Positions 36,535 to 45,949 of a stretch of DNA of 61,106 bases are shown here, one piece after another. How positions within the stretch are numbered: position 1 is the stretch's first letter; each line of letters opens with the position of its first letter. The DNA comes from Alphaproteobacteria bacterium (GTDB lineage Bacteria; Pseudomonadota; Alphaproteobacteria; ATCC43930; CGMCC-115725), in the NCBI GenBank assembly GCA_030041385.1, contig JASHNY010000078.1, positions 1 to 61,106 on the forward strand, read 5' to 3'. A program made the position numbers and the translations under genes. The notes under the pieces are model-generated. The model was not told where the DNA came from, did not search any database, and was given only the letters and a program-made list of their open reading frames with translations.

Positions 36535-38457
36535 ATGCCGGTTACGATCACCCTGCCCGACGGCTCGCGCCGCGAATTCGCCGCGCCGGTGTCGGGCGCC
36601 GACATCGCCGCCGCGATCGGGCCCGGCCTTGCCAAGGCCGTGGTGGCGATCCGGCTCGACGGCACGCTGCGCGACCTCGCGACCCGCATCGACCGCGACG
36701 CCGCGGTCGCGATCGTCACCCGCGACACGCCGGAGGCGCTGCAGATATTGCGCCATGACGCCGCCCATGTGATGGCCGAGGCGGTCAAGGAATTGTACCC
36801 GGAGACCGAGGTCACCTTCGGCCCGGCGACCGAGACCGGCTTCTATTACGATTTCGCCCGCGATACGCCGTTTACGCCCGAGGATTTGGCGGCGATCGAG
36901 GCGCGCATGCGCGAGATCGTCAGGCGCGACGAGACGATCACCCGCGAGGTGTGGGAGCGCGACAAGGCGGTCGCCTTCTTCGCCGGCATCGGCGAGCGCT
37001 ACAAGGCCGAATATATCGGCGAGATCCCGGCGGACGAGGAGATCAGCCTCTACCGCCAGGGCAGTTTCGTCGATCTGTGCGCCGGGCCGCATTTGCCTTC
37101 GACCGGGCATCTCGGCCAGGCCTTCAAATTGATGAACGTGGCCGGCGCCTATTGGCGCGGCGACGCGCGCAACGCGCAATTGCAGCGCATCTACGGCACC
37201 GCCTGGGCCAGCCAGAAGGACCTCGACCAGTACTTGTTCCGGCTCGAAGAGGCCGAGCGCCGCGACCACCGCAAGCTCGGCCGCGAGCTCGAACTCTTCC
37301 ATCTCGGCGAGGAAGCGGTCGGCAGCGTGTTCTGGCACCCGAAGGGCTGGACCCTGTTCCGCATCATCGAGGATTACATGCGCCGCCGGCTCGACGCTGC
37401 CGGCTACCTCGAGGTCAAGGGCCCGCAGCTCCTCGATCGCAGCCTGTGGGAGGCTTCGGGCCACTGGGAGAATTTCCGCGAGAACATGTTCATCGCCGAA
37501 AGCCGCGACGAGCGCGTGCTGGCGGTCAAGCCGATGAACTGCCCCGGGCACGTCTTGATCTTCGGCAATCGTCTGCGGAGCTATCGCGAATTGCCGATGC
37601 GGCTCGCCGAATTCGGCAGCTGCACCCGCAACGAGCCGTCGGGCGCATTGCACGGCATCATGCGGGTGCGCGCCTTCACCCAGGACGACGCGCACATCTT
37701 CTGCACCGAGGACCAGATCACGGCCGAATCGATCGCGTTCTGCCGGCTTTTGCTGTCGGTCTACCGCGATTTCGGCTTTGCCGACGTGGCGATCAAGTTT
37801 GCCGACCGGCCGACCCCGCGCACCGGCAGCGACGCCACCTGGGACCGCGCCGAGCAGAGCCTCAAGGACGCGGTCGCCGCCGCCGGCCTCGCCTATGCGC
37901 TGGCCCCGGGGGAAGGCGCCTTCTATGGGCCGAAGCTCGAATTTCACCTGCGCGATGCCCTCGGCCGCGACTGGCAATGCGGCACGTTGCAGCTCGACTT
38001 CAACATGCCGGAGCGGCTCGGCGTCTCCTATGTCGGCGAGGATGGCGGGCGCCACGTTCCGGTGATGCTGCATCGCGCCATCCTCGGCTCGATGGAGCGC
38101 TTCATCGGCATATTGATCGAGCATTATGCCGGCCGCTTTCCGCTGTGGCTGGCGCCGATGCAGGCGGTCGTCGCCTCGATCACCGAGGATGCCGCCGCAT
38201 ACGCCGAGGCGGTGGCGCAGCAATGCCGCGCGGCGGGGTTGCGCGCCGTCGCCGATATCGGCAACAACAAGATCGGCTACAAGGTTCGCGAGCACAGCCT
38301 GGCAAAGATACCGCTGATGCTGGTGGTCGGCCGCCGCGAGGCCGAAAACCGCACAGTGTCGCTGCGCCGGATCGGCAGCAACGAGCAACATTCACTTGCG
38401 CTTGACGACGCGCTTGCTAGATTGAAAGTAGAGGCGGCTGCGCCAATTCCCCAGTAA
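36535..38457 (+). CDS. thrS: Threonine--tRNA ligase
   Basis: Class II synthetase charging tRNA-Thr, 640 aa, the usual size. TGS domain at 1-62 ([15 protein letters not shown]), editing domain with [17 protein letters not shown] (about 73) and the SxCxGPH-like [11 protein letters not shown]. The catalytic core has [11 protein letters not shown] with the Zn-binding Cys, [20 protein letters not shown] (motif 2) and [19 protein letters not shown] (motif 3); an anticodon domain closes it. ATG 36535 has GGAG 8 nt upstream, better than the ATG at 36523. First gene of the thrS-infC-rpmI-rplT cluster. Confidence 0.97.
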   Translation: MPVTITLPDGSRREFAAPVSGADIAAAIGPGLAKAVVAIRLDGTLRDLATRIDRDAAVAIVTRDTPEALQILRHDAAHVMAEAVKELYPETEVTFGPATETGFYYDFARDTPFTPEDLAAIEARMREIVRRDETITREVWERDKAVAFFAGIGERYKAEYIGEIPADEEISLYRQGSFVDLCAGPHLPSTGHLGQAFKLMNVAGAYWRGDARNAQLQRIYGTAWASQKDLDQYLFRLEEAERRDHRKLGRELELFHLGEEAVGSVFWHPKGWTLFRIIEDYMRRRLDAAGYLEVKGPQLLDRSLWEASGHWENFRENMFIAESRDERVLAVKPMNCPGHVLIFGNRLRSYRELPMRLAEFGSCTRNEPSGALHGIMRVRAFTQDDAHIFCTEDQITAESIAFCRLLLSVYRDFGFADVAIKFADRPTPRTGSDATWDRAEQSLKDAVAAAGLAYALAPGEGAFYGPKLEFHLRDALGRDWQCGTLQLDFNMPERLGVSYVGEDGGRHVPVMLHRAILGSMERFIGILIEHYAGRFPLWLAPMQAVVASITEDAAAYAEAVAQQCRAAGLRAVADIGNNKIGYKVREHSLAKIPLMLVVGRREAENRTVSLRRIGSNEQHSLALDDALARLKVEAAAPIPQ

Positions 38458-38511
38458 CTGTGGGTATGCGGGCAGTCCCCAGACGAGCGCATCAACGAGA
38501 GGAGAGCTTAC

Positions 38512-39048
38512 ATACCCAGGCCACCGATAAACTTCACCCCCGCCCGCGACGGCCCGCGCGTCAACGAGGAGATCGGCGTAATCCGCGTCCGCCTCGTCGA
38601 CGAGAACGGCCAGATGGTGGGGATTGTCGGGCGCAACGAGGCGATCGCGATGGCTGCCGATGCCGGCCTCGACCTCGTGGAGATCGCGCCCAACGCCGAC
38701 CCTCCCGTATGCAAAATCCTCGATTTCGGCAAGTATAAATACGAAGCACAGAAGAAGAAGAACGAGGCGCGCAAAAAGCAAAAGGTCATCGAGGTTAAGG
38801 AAATCAAATTGCGCCCGAGCATCGACGACCATGATTATGACGTCAAGATGCGCAGCATGGCCAAGTTCATCGAAGAGGGTGACAAGGTCAAGGTGACGAT
38901 GCGATTTCGCGGGCGCGAACTGGCGCATCAGGAACTCGGCATGAACGTGCTGATCCGGGTGCGCGACGACCTCGATGCCGTCGCCAAGGTCGAGCAGATG
39001 CCGCGCATGGAGGGGCGGCAGATGACGATGGTGATCTCGCCGAAATAG
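38512..39048 (+). CDS. infC: Translation initiation factor IF-3, apparent AUA start
   Basis: Prevents premature 30S-50S joining and proofreads start codons, 178 aa from the start proposed here. The conserved N-terminal domain ([20 protein letters not shown]) lies upstream of the first in-frame ATG (38614), so that ATG cannot be the start. Between the thrS stop (in this same frame, 38455-38457) and that region there is no ATG, GTG or TTG. AUA at 38512 has an AGGAG sequence at 38500-38504, 7 nt upstream, the ideal spacing; CTG 38458 and ATC 38491 have no such site. Non-AUG starts (AUU in E. coli) are the known basis of infC autoregulation. The C-terminal domain runs from [19 protein letters not shown]. 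Confidence 0.9.
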   Translation: MPRPPINFTPARDGPRVNEEIGVIRVRLVDENGQMVGIVGRNEAIAMAADAGLDLVEIAPNADPPVCKILDFGKYKYEAQKKKNEARKKQKVIEVKEIKLRPSIDDHDYDVKMRSMAKFIEEGDKVKVTMRFRGRELAHQELGMNVLIRVRDDLDAVAKVEQMPRMEGRQMTMVISPK

Positions 39049-39077
39049 CGCCCGGGCTGCCGCGGCCGTTCTTCACG

Positions 39078-39142
39078 GTCATTGCAAGGAGCGCGGCGAC
39101 CCGGCAACCTCGACGGGCGAAGCACCAGGATCGCTTCGCCCG
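39078..39142. repeat. Degenerate palindromic repeat between infC and ridA
   Basis: Starts GTCATTGCAAGGAGCGCGGC, resembling the left arm of the urtD-urtE repeat, then holds a perfect 10-bp stem CGGGCGAAGC (39114-39123) with GCTTCGCCCG (39133-39142). It looks like a decayed copy of the same element family. Confidence 0.5.
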
Positions 39143-39169
39143 CAACAACATCCCGCACCGGAGGGTCTC

Positions 39170-39562
39170 ATGGCCAAGATCGAGCGCTACGCGGCGAAGG
39201 GCGTGTTCGACCCGCCGAACTACAGCCAGGCGGTCAAGGTTTCGGGCGGCCAGACGATCCTCTATATCGCCGGCCAGGTCGCCTATACCGCCGAGGGCGG
39301 CGTCGCCCATCCCGGCGATTTCAAGGCTCAGGCGCGCGCCGCGCTCGCCGCGCTGAAGGCCCAGGTCGAGGCCGGCGGCGGCACGCTCGCCGACATCGTC
39401 AAGGTCAACACCTACCTGACGGACATGCGCTACCGGGCCGATTATGGCGCGGTGCGCGAAGAGTTTTTCGGCAGGCAGATGCCGCCGCACACGCTCGTCG
39501 CCGTTGCCGCGCTGGCGGCGCCCGAATTCCTGATCGAGATCGAGGCGGTCGCAGTGCTTTAG
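39170..39562 (+). CDS. RidA family protein (enamine/imine deaminase)
   Basis: A 130-aa RidA/YjgF-type protein; family members hydrolyse reactive enamines such as 2-aminoacrylate, usually as trimers. Seen: PPNYSQAVKVSGGQTILYIA, VEAGGGTLADIVKVNTYLTD, and the C-terminal PPHTLVAVAALAAPEFLIEI where a conserved Glu closes the active site. The family's catalytic Arg, usually in a PxRxxV context, appears here as PHTLVAV, so archetypal RidA activity is doubtful. It interrupts the usual infC-rpmI-rplT order. Confidence 0.88.
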   Translation: MAKIERYAAKGVFDPPNYSQAVKVSGGQTILYIAGQVAYTAEGGVAHPGDFKAQARAALAALKAQVEAGGGTLADIVKVNTYLTDMRYRADYGAVREEFFGRQMPPHTLVAVAALAAPEFLIEIEAVAVL

Positions 39563-39733
39563 CGGCGCGGCGCTTCTTCGCATGCTATCGCCGGCGCCGC
39601 GTTCGCGCCTTGCCTTCGCGCGGGCGCATCGCTATAACCCGCGCCTTCAAGCGGCGGCGGGCCGCGCCCCGATCCGGTTTGCGGGGCGCCGGGCATGCCT
39701 TGCCGCCGCAACGCTTCTGCCAAGGACCCCGAA

Positions 39734-39937
39734 ATGCCCAAGCTCAAGACCAAGAGCGGCGCAAAAAAGCGCTTCGGCCGCACCGCGAGCGGCAAGGTGC
39801 AGCGCAATTACGGCTACAAGCGCCACTTGCTGACCAACAAGTCGAAGCAGGGCAAGCGGCTGCGGCGCGGCACGACGACGCTCGAAAAAGGCGACGCCAA
39901 GCTGGTGCTGACCTACATGCCGTATCTGAGGGGCTAG
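39734..39937 (+). CDS. rpmI: Large ribosomal subunit protein bL35
   Basis: Ribosomal protein, 67 aa, the normal length. Starts [20 protein letters not shown] and continues [19 protein letters not shown], characteristic of bL35. ATG 39734 is chosen from the family N-terminus. 4 nt before rplT. Confidence 0.97.
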   Translation: MPKLKTKSGAKKRFGRTASGKVQRNYGYKRHLLTNKSKQGKRLRRGTTTLEKGDAKLVLTYMPYLRG

Positions 39938-39941
39938 GCCG

Positions 39942-40316
39942 ATGGCTAGAGTGAAGCGCGGGGTCACCGCCCATGCCCGCCACAAAAAGGTGCTGGACCT
40001 GGCCAAGGGCTATCGCGGCCGTGGCAGCACCGCCTATCGCGTCGCCATCGAGAAGGTCGAAAAGGCGCTGCGCTACGCCTATCGCGACCGCCGCAACAAG
40101 AAGCGCGACTTCCGCGGGCTGTGGATCCAGCGCATCAACGCCGGCGCCCGCGAACACGGGCTGACCTATTCGCAGTTCATGTATGGGCTCAAATGCGCCG
40201 GCCTGGAACTCGACCGCAAGGTTCTGTCGGACCTCGCGATCCGCGAGCCGGAGGCGTTCGCAGCGATCGTCGCTACCGCCAAATCGGCGCTGCCCGCGCC
40301 GGCCGCCGCGGCGTAG
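39942..40316 (+). CDS. rplT: Large ribosomal subunit protein bL20
   Basis: Ribosomal assembly protein, 124 aa. [20 protein letters not shown] is the basic N-terminal arm; [20 protein letters not shown] and [20 protein letters not shown] are the conserved globular part. bL20 also represses its own operon in several bacteria; no leader structure was identified here. A short Ala-rich tail ends it. Confidence 0.97.
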   Translation: MARVKRGVTAHARHKKVLDLAKGYRGRGSTAYRVAIEKVEKALRYAYRDRRNKKRDFRGLWIQRINAGAREHGLTYSQFMYGLKCAGLELDRKVLSDLAIREPEAFAAIVATAKSALPAPAAAA

Positions 40317-40397
40317 CGCGATGATCGCCGGTGCACTACGGCGATTTACCGGCGGGCGCCATCGTTAGGCCCCGACCGGACTAGATGCGAGTTGTCG

Positions 40398-40425
40398 AGG
40401 GGCCGCTTCAGGCCCCTTTTGTTTT
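40398..40425 (+). terminator. Rho-independent terminator or attenuator before pheS
   Basis: AGGGGCC, 6-nt loop GCTTCA, GGCCCCT, then TTTGTTTT. It lies 82 nt after rplT and 26 nt before pheS, so it can end the ribosomal-protein transcript or, if pheST transcription starts upstream, act as an attenuator. No Phe-rich leader peptide precedes it. Confidence 0.8.
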
Positions 40426-40450
40426 GCCGTTCGAGGTGCAGGATTTGGGC

Positions 40451-41527
40451 ATGGACGATCCGCAACAACTGAGCGCCGCCGGGCTCGGCGAGGTCATGGC
40501 GGCCGCTTCGCCTGAGGCGCTCGAACAGGTGCGCATCAAGTATCTCGGGCGCCAGGGGCTGGTGACCGGGCTGATGCGCGGGCTTGGCGCGCTGCCGGCC
40601 GATGCGCGCCGCGACGCTGGCGCCAGGCTCAACGCGCTGAAGGATGCGCTGGCCGACGCCGTCGCCGCCCGCGGCGCCGAACTCGCCCGCGCCGCCCGCG
40701 CCGCCCGCCTCGCCGGCGAGCGCGCAGACGTGACCCTGCCGGTGTCGAGCGACCGCGTCGGCCGCATCCACCCGATCAGCCAGACCATCGACGAGATCAT
40801 CGCGATTTTCGGCGAGATGGGCTTTGCCGTCGCCGAAGGCCCGCATATCGAGGACGATTTCTACAATTTCACGGCGCTCAACATCCCGCCCGAGCACCCG
40901 GCGCGGCAGGAGCACGATACGTTCTACCTGCCGGAACGGGCCGACGGCAGCCGGCTGGTGTTGCGCACCCACACCTCGCCGGTGCAGATCCGCACGATGC
41001 GGGCGCAGCCCCCGCCGTTGCGCATCATCGTGCCGGGCCGCACCTTCCGCTGCGATCACGACGCCACGCATTCGCCAATGTTCCATCAGGTCGAAGGGTT
41101 GGTCATCGACCGGACCACCCATATGGGCCATCTGAAGGGCTGCCTGATCGAGTTCTGCCGCGCGTTTTTTGGCATCGAGGACCTGCCGGTACGGTTTCGC
41201 CCGAGCTACTTCCCGTTTACCGAGCCGTCGGCCGAGGTCGATATCGGGTGCTCGCGCAGCGGCGGCGAACTGCGGATCGGTGCGGGGGCGGATTGGCTGG
41301 AAATCCTGGGCTCCGGCATGGTCCACCCGCAGGTTCTGCGCAATTGCGGCATCGACCCCGACGAGTACCAAGGCTTCGCGTTCGGCATGGGGATTGAGCG
41401 GGTGGCGATGCTGAAATACGGCATCCCGGACCTGCGCACCTTTTACGAATCCGATCTGCGCTGGCTGCGGCATTACGGGTTTCTGCCGCTCGACATCCCG
41501 TCGCCGGTGCGCGGGCCGCTGCGATGA
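40451..41527 (+). CDS. pheS: Phenylalanine--tRNA ligase alpha subunit
   Basis: Catalytic subunit of the alpha2beta2 enzyme, 358 aa. N-terminal coiled-coil (tRNA-binding), then the class II core: [31 protein letters not shown] (motif 2), [11 protein letters not shown], and [20 protein letters not shown] (motif 3). ATG 40451 matches the family N-terminus ([11 protein letters not shown]). The stop overlaps the pheT start by 4 nt. Confidence 0.97.
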   Translation: MDDPQQLSAAGLGEVMAAASPEALEQVRIKYLGRQGLVTGLMRGLGALPADARRDAGARLNALKDALADAVAARGAELARAARAARLAGERADVTLPVSSDRVGRIHPISQTIDEIIAIFGEMGFAVAEGPHIEDDFYNFTALNIPPEHPARQEHDTFYLPERADGSRLVLRTHTSPVQIRTMRAQPPPLRIIVPGRTFRCDHDATHSPMFHQVEGLVIDRTTHMGHLKGCLIEFCRAFFGIEDLPVRFRPSYFPFTEPSAEVDIGCSRSGGELRIGAGADWLEILGSGMVHPQVLRNCGIDPDEYQGFAFGMGIERVAMLKYGIPDLRTFYESDLRWLRHYGFLPLDIPSPVRGPLR

Positions 41528-43908
41528 AAACCACCCTGTCCTGGCTGAAAAGCCACCTCGACACCGAGGCGCCGCTGGCGGAATTGGTCGAGCGCCTGGT
41601 CATGCTCGGTCACGATGTCGATTCGGTCGCCGATCGCGGCGCCGCATTGGCGCCGTTCATCACCGCCCGGGTCGTGTCTGCCGAACCGCATCCCAACGCC
41701 GACCGGCTGCGGGTGTGCGTTGTCGATACCGGCAGCGGCGAGGTCCAGGTCGTCTGCGGCGCCCCCAATGCGCGCGCCGGCATGATCGGCGTGTTCGGCC
41801 CGGCCGGGGTGACCATTCCGAAGACCGGCGCGGTGCTGAACGAAAGCACGATCCGCGGCGTCGTCTCGCGCGGCATGCTGATGTCGGGATACGAACTGGC
41901 GCTCAGCGACGACCACGACGGCATCATCGAATTGCCGCCGGACACCCCGGTCGGCGTGCGCTACGCCAGGATTGCCGGGCTCGACGACCCGGTCATCGAT
42001 ATCAAGGTGACGCCGAACCGCGCCGATTGCCTCGGCGTGCGCGGCCTCGCCCGCGACCTCGCGGCATCCGGGCTCGGTGCCTTGAAGCCGCTCGACACCT
42101 CGCCGGTCGGCGGACGGTTTCGTTCGCCGATCGCCCTTCACATCGAGGAACCGGCCGCCTGCCCGCTGTTTCTCGGCCGCCACATCCGCGGACTAAGGAA
42201 CGGACCAAGCCCGGATTGGCTCAAGAACCGGCTCGAATCGATCGGTTTGCGGCCGATTTCGGCGCTCGTCGACATCACCAATTTCCTGACCTACGATCTG
42301 AACCGGCCCTTGCACGTGTTCGATGCCGCCAAGCTAAAGGGCGGGCTTACCGTGCGCTTCGCCCGCGCCGGCGAGCGCCTGGCGGCGCTGAACGGGCGCG
42401 ACTATACGCTCGACCCGGAGATCACCGCGATCGCCGACGGCAACGGGGTGCAGAGCCTTGGCGGGGTCATCGGCGGCGAGCCGACCGGCTGTACCGAGGC
42501 GACGACCGAGGTATTCGTCGAGGCGGCCCTGTTCGACCCGGTGCGCACCGCTGCGACCGGCCGGCGGCTGGAGATCGCCAGCGACGCGCGCTATCGCTTC
42601 GAGCGCGGAGTCGACCCGGATTTTGTCGGACCCGGCCTCGAAATCGCCACCTGGCTAATCCTTGAACTATGCGGCGGCGAGCCGTCGGAGATTGTCGCCG
42701 CCGGCGCCGCACCGGAATGGCGGCGCCATTACGTCCTGCGCGCCGGCCGGATCGCCAGCCTCGGCGGGGCGGACGTGCCGCTCGACGAGGCCGGCACCGT
42801 ACTGGACGCGCTCGGCTTCGCAGTCGAGCGGCGCGGCGGCGATGTGGCGGTGACGCCGCCCTCGTGGCGCGGCGATATCGTCGGCGAAGCCGATCTCGTC
42901 GAGGAGGTATTGCGCGTCAAGGGGTACGACGCGATCCCGGCGGTGCCGCTCGGGCGCGACACGGTGGTATCGCGCCCGGCGATCGACGCCAGGCGCCGCC
43001 GCCTCGAACTGGTGCGGCGCAGCCTCGCGGCGCGCGGGCTTGTGGAGGCGGTCGCGTTCTCATTCGTCTCGGCAAAGGCGGCCGAGGCGTTCGGCGGCGG
43101 CGATGCGCGCCTGCGCCTGGTCAACCCGATCAGCGCCGACCTGGCGGTGATGCGGCCGTCGTTGTTGCCGACGCTGGTCGAGGCGGCGCAGCGCAACGCC
43201 GATCGCGGCGTTGCCGACATCGCCTTGTTCGAGCTGGGGCCGCTCTATCGCGACGATACGCCGGAAGGGCAGGCGACCGCTGCGGCGGGGTTGCGCGCCG
43301 GGCACACCGGGCCCCGCGACTGGCGGGCGAGACCGGGCGCGGTCGACCTGTTCCTGGCCAAGGAGGATGCGCTCGCCGCACTCGCCGCCGCCGGCGCCCC
43401 GGTCGAGGGTGTGCAGACCGCCGCCGACCCGCCGGCCTGGTATCACCCTGGCCGCGCCGGGAGCCTGCGGCTCGGCCCCGCCGTGCTCGGCCATTTCGGC
43501 GAGTTGCATCCCGACCTGCTCGATGCGTTCGGCGTCAACGGCCCGGTGGCCGCGTTCGAGGTGTTCCTCGATGCCGTGCCGGCGCCGCGTTCCGGGCGGG
43601 CGCGGCCGCCGCTGCAGCTCAGCGTGTTCCAGCCGGTCGAGCGCGATTTCGCCTTTATCGTGGATCGCGCCGTTCCGGCCGAGAATTTGCTGCGCGCGGC
43701 CCGCGGGGTCGAGCGCAGGCTCGTCACCGAAATCCGGCTGTTCGACGTCTATGAGGGCGCCGGATTGCCGGACGGGAAAAAATCGCTGGCGATCGCGGTG
43801 ACGCTGCAGCCGCAGGACGCGACCCTGACCGACGCCGAGATCGAGGCGTTTTCGCAGCGCCTCGTCGCCGCGGTCGAGAAGGCTACGGGCGGGGTGTTGA
43901 GAGGGTAG
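41524..43908 (+). CDS. pheT: Phenylalanine--tRNA ligase beta subunit
   Basis: Large subunit, 794 aa. [20 protein letters not shown] opens it; the EMAP-like tRNA-binding domain is at about 39-150 ([33 protein letters not shown]). B3/B4 editing, B5 domain and the catalytic-like core follow ([28 protein letters not shown]), with the C-terminal ferredoxin-like anticodon domain from about 700 ([20 protein letters not shown]). Coupled to pheS by ATGA. Convergent with the cyclase gene; the 56-nt gap holds the palindrome GGTAGCTACC (43917-43926). Confidence 0.97.
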   Translation: MKTTLSWLKSHLDTEAPLAELVERLVMLGHDVDSVADRGAALAPFITARVVSAEPHPNADRLRVCVVDTGSGEVQVVCGAPNARAGMIGVFGPAGVTIPKTGAVLNESTIRGVVSRGMLMSGYELALSDDHDGIIELPPDTPVGVRYARIAGLDDPVIDIKVTPNRADCLGVRGLARDLAASGLGALKPLDTSPVGGRFRSPIALHIEEPAACPLFLGRHIRGLRNGPSPDWLKNRLESIGLRPISALVDITNFLTYDLNRPLHVFDAAKLKGGLTVRFARAGERLAALNGRDYTLDPEITAIADGNGVQSLGGVIGGEPTGCTEATTEVFVEAALFDPVRTAATGRRLEIASDARYRFERGVDPDFVGPGLEIATWLILELCGGEPSEIVAAGAAPEWRRHYVLRAGRIASLGGADVPLDEAGTVLDALGFAVERRGGDVAVTPPSWRGDIVGEADLVEEVLRVKGYDAIPAVPLGRDTVVSRPAIDARRRRLELVRRSLAARGLVEAVAFSFVSAKAAEAFGGGDARLRLVNPISADLAVMRPSLLPTLVEAAQRNADRGVADIALFELGPLYRDDTPEGQATAAAGLRAGHTGPRDWRARPGAVDLFLAKEDALAALAAAGAPVEGVQTAADPPAWYHPGRAGSLRLGPAVLGHFGELHPDLLDAFGVNGPVAAFEVFLDAVPAPRSGRARPPLQLSVFQPVERDFAFIVDRAVPAENLLRAARGVERRLVTEIRLFDVYEGAGLPDGKKSLAIAVTLQPQDATLTDAEIEAFSQRLVAAVEKATGGVLRG

Positions 43909-43964
43909 ATCGACAAGGTAGCTACCAGGGGCCACCTTTACGCGATGCGTAGCGCTGTAGGACC

Positions 43965-45812
43965 CTATCGCGCGCCGACCACGTTGAAGGCGGCGACTGC
44001 CTGGCTCAACCCCTTGAGCGCCGGAGTGCCGATCTCTTCGAGACTTACGGCGTCCTCGACGGCCGCGGCGACCCGCTGGCTGACCAGGATCTGCCCCGGC
44101 TGCGCCGCGGCGCAAAGCCGGGCGGCGAGGTTGCACACGGTGCCGATCGCCGTGTAGGCCACGCGCTCGGCAAAGCCGATCTGGCCCAGCGTCGCATAGC
44201 CTTGGGCGATGCCGACCCCGAAGCCGAGCGCGTGACCGCGCCGGCGCCATTGTGCCGCCAGCGCGGCCGCGGCATCGCGCATTGCCAGCGCCATCCCGAC
44301 CGCGCGCTCGGCCGGGTTGGGGCACGGGACGGGGTCGTTGAAGAACACCATGATGCCGTCGCCGGAAAACTGGTCGAGCGTGCCTTCGAACTGCGCGACC
44401 AGCGGCCCGAGCGCCGCGTGATACTCGCGCAATACCTCGATCACCTCCTCCGGCTCGGCGGTCTCGGAAAACGCGGTGTACCCGCGGAGGTCGCAAAACA
44501 CGACGACGATCTCGCGGCGATGGCTTTCCAGCATTGTGTCGTCACCTTGCGAGACGACCAATTCGGCGAGCTGCGGCGCGAGGAACTGCTTGAGCCGCCC
44601 GACCCGCCCCAGTTCCTCGACCTGGGCGGCGACCCGCGCTTCAAGACCGCGATTCAGCTCCGCGACCTCGTCGGTGCGCTGGTGCAACTCACCGAGCAGC
44701 CGCGCGTTTTCCATCGCGATCACCGCCTGCGCGGCGAAGTTTTGCAGCAGCGCGACCTGCCGGTCGGTGAACGGCCGGACTTCCTGCCGATAGATGTGAA
44801 TGACGCCGAGCAAGGTGTCGTCTTTGCGCAGCGCCACGGTGAGCACGGTGCGGAACCCGCCGATTTCGACAACGGCGCGGCGCATCGCACTGTCGCCCTG
44901 ATAGAATGGGTCATTGATGACGTCGGCGACTTGCACCACAGCCTCGCCGCCGATGATCCGCGCGTTGATGGTGCCGGGCTCGGGAACGATCTTGCCCTGT
45001 TTGCGAACCCATGCCGAGAAGGCGGGATGACCGCGATCGGCGACGGGAACCAGGCCTTCCCCGTCATGGATCAAGAGATAACCGAAACTGGCCTCGCACA
45101 GGTGCAAGGCCTTGTCGAGCATCGCGTCGAACACCGGCGCGAGATCGCCGGGCGACGAATTAATGACCTGGAGGAGTTCGGCGGTTGCGGTCTGCTGGGC
45201 GAGCGCCTCGCGCGTCTCGGTCAGCAGCCGCGCGTTTTCCATTGCGATCACCGCCTGCGCCGCGAAGTTTTCCAGAAGCGCAATATCTTTGTCCGAAAAG
45301 GGCCGGACTTCCTGGCGATTGCACGAAATCACGCCGAGGAGCCCGCCGTTCTTGCGGAGGGGCAGCAGCAGGTTCGTGCGCACGCCGCCGCGCTCTGCGA
45401 CCGCACGGGCGATCGGATCGTCGATTTTCGTCAGATCGGGGACATGAATGAGGCGTTCGCCGGCGAGAAGTGCTGCTAGACGAGGGTCTTCGGATACGTT
45501 GATGGCCCGCGGCGGCGTTCCTTCTGCCGGCGGCGGATAGCCGAGCATTGCGACGGCGCGAAAGGTCTGGCCGTCGAATAGAAACAATGTGCCGCGTGTC
45601 GCGTCGCACAGCCGATGCGCCTTGTCCAAAATCGCATCGAACACCGGCGCCAGGTCGCCGGGCGACGAATTGATGACCTGCAGTACCTCGGCAGAGGCAG
45701 CCTGCTGGGCGAGCGATTCCGCCAGCGCCGCGTCGCGCTCGGCAAGTTGCCGGCGGAGTGCGGCGATCTCCGCTTCGAGTCGGTCGGCCCTCTCTTTGGC
45801 GAGCCCGCTCAT
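43965..45812 (-). CDS. Class III nucleotide cyclase with tandem GAF domains
   Basis: A 615-aa signalling protein without membrane segments. After an N-terminal coiled coil (1-40) come two GAF domains (about 42-195 and 212-372) that are near copies: AEVLQVINSSPGDLAPVFDA at 41 and AELLQVINSSPGDLAPVFDA at 211, a 170-residue period. A second coiled coil (375-405) leads to the cyclase domain (about 430-605). Metal-binding D441 (VVVFCDLRGYT) and D485 (FSGDGIMVFF), and N561/R565 (NLAARL), are kept. The purine-selecting Lys position is Gln481, as in many relatives, so cAMP versus cGMP cannot be assigned. Divergent from lepA. Confidence 0.9.
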   Translation of the reverse strand: MSGLAKERADRLEAEIAALRRQLAERDAALAESLAQQAASAEVLQVINSSPGDLAPVFDAILDKAHRLCDATRGTLFLFDGQTFRAVAMLGYPPPAEGTPPRAINVSEDPRLAALLAGERLIHVPDLTKIDDPIARAVAERGGVRTNLLLPLRKNGGLLGVISCNRQEVRPFSDKDIALLENFAAQAVIAMENARLLTETREALAQQTATAELLQVINSSPGDLAPVFDAMLDKALHLCEASFGYLLIHDGEGLVPVADRGHPAFSAWVRKQGKIVPEPGTINARIIGGEAVVQVADVINDPFYQGDSAMRRAVVEIGGFRTVLTVALRKDDTLLGVIHIYRQEVRPFTDRQVALLQNFAAQAVIAMENARLLGELHQRTDEVAELNRGLEARVAAQVEELGRVGRLKQFLAPQLAELVVSQGDDTMLESHRREIVVVFCDLRGYTAFSETAEPEEVIEVLREYHAALGPLVAQFEGTLDQFSGDGIMVFFNDPVPCPNPAERAVGMALAMRDAAAALAAQWRRRGHALGFGVGIAQGYATLGQIGFAERVAYTAIGTVCNLAARLCAAAQPGQILVSQRVAAAVEDAVSLEEIGTPALKGLSQAVAAFNVVGAR

Positions 45813-45949
45813 CGGCGCCGGCCCCCTGTCCTTGCCTCGCCAGCCTAGTCGCTGCGAAGCGGTTTGAACACGCGTTGTGCCAATGCCCCGCCTTTCGTTG
45901 ATCCGGCGACCCCGCGCCCCTATGTTCCGGGCGAACTCACCGGGATCGC

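Noticed and set aside
38614-39048. ATG 38614 as the infC start
   Set aside because: It would delete the conserved N-terminal segment RVNEEI...LVDEN and has no suitable ribosome-binding site.
40385-40450. Short frame before pheS as an attenuation leader peptide
   Set aside because: It runs through the terminator stem, has only two Phe codons and no ribosome-binding site.
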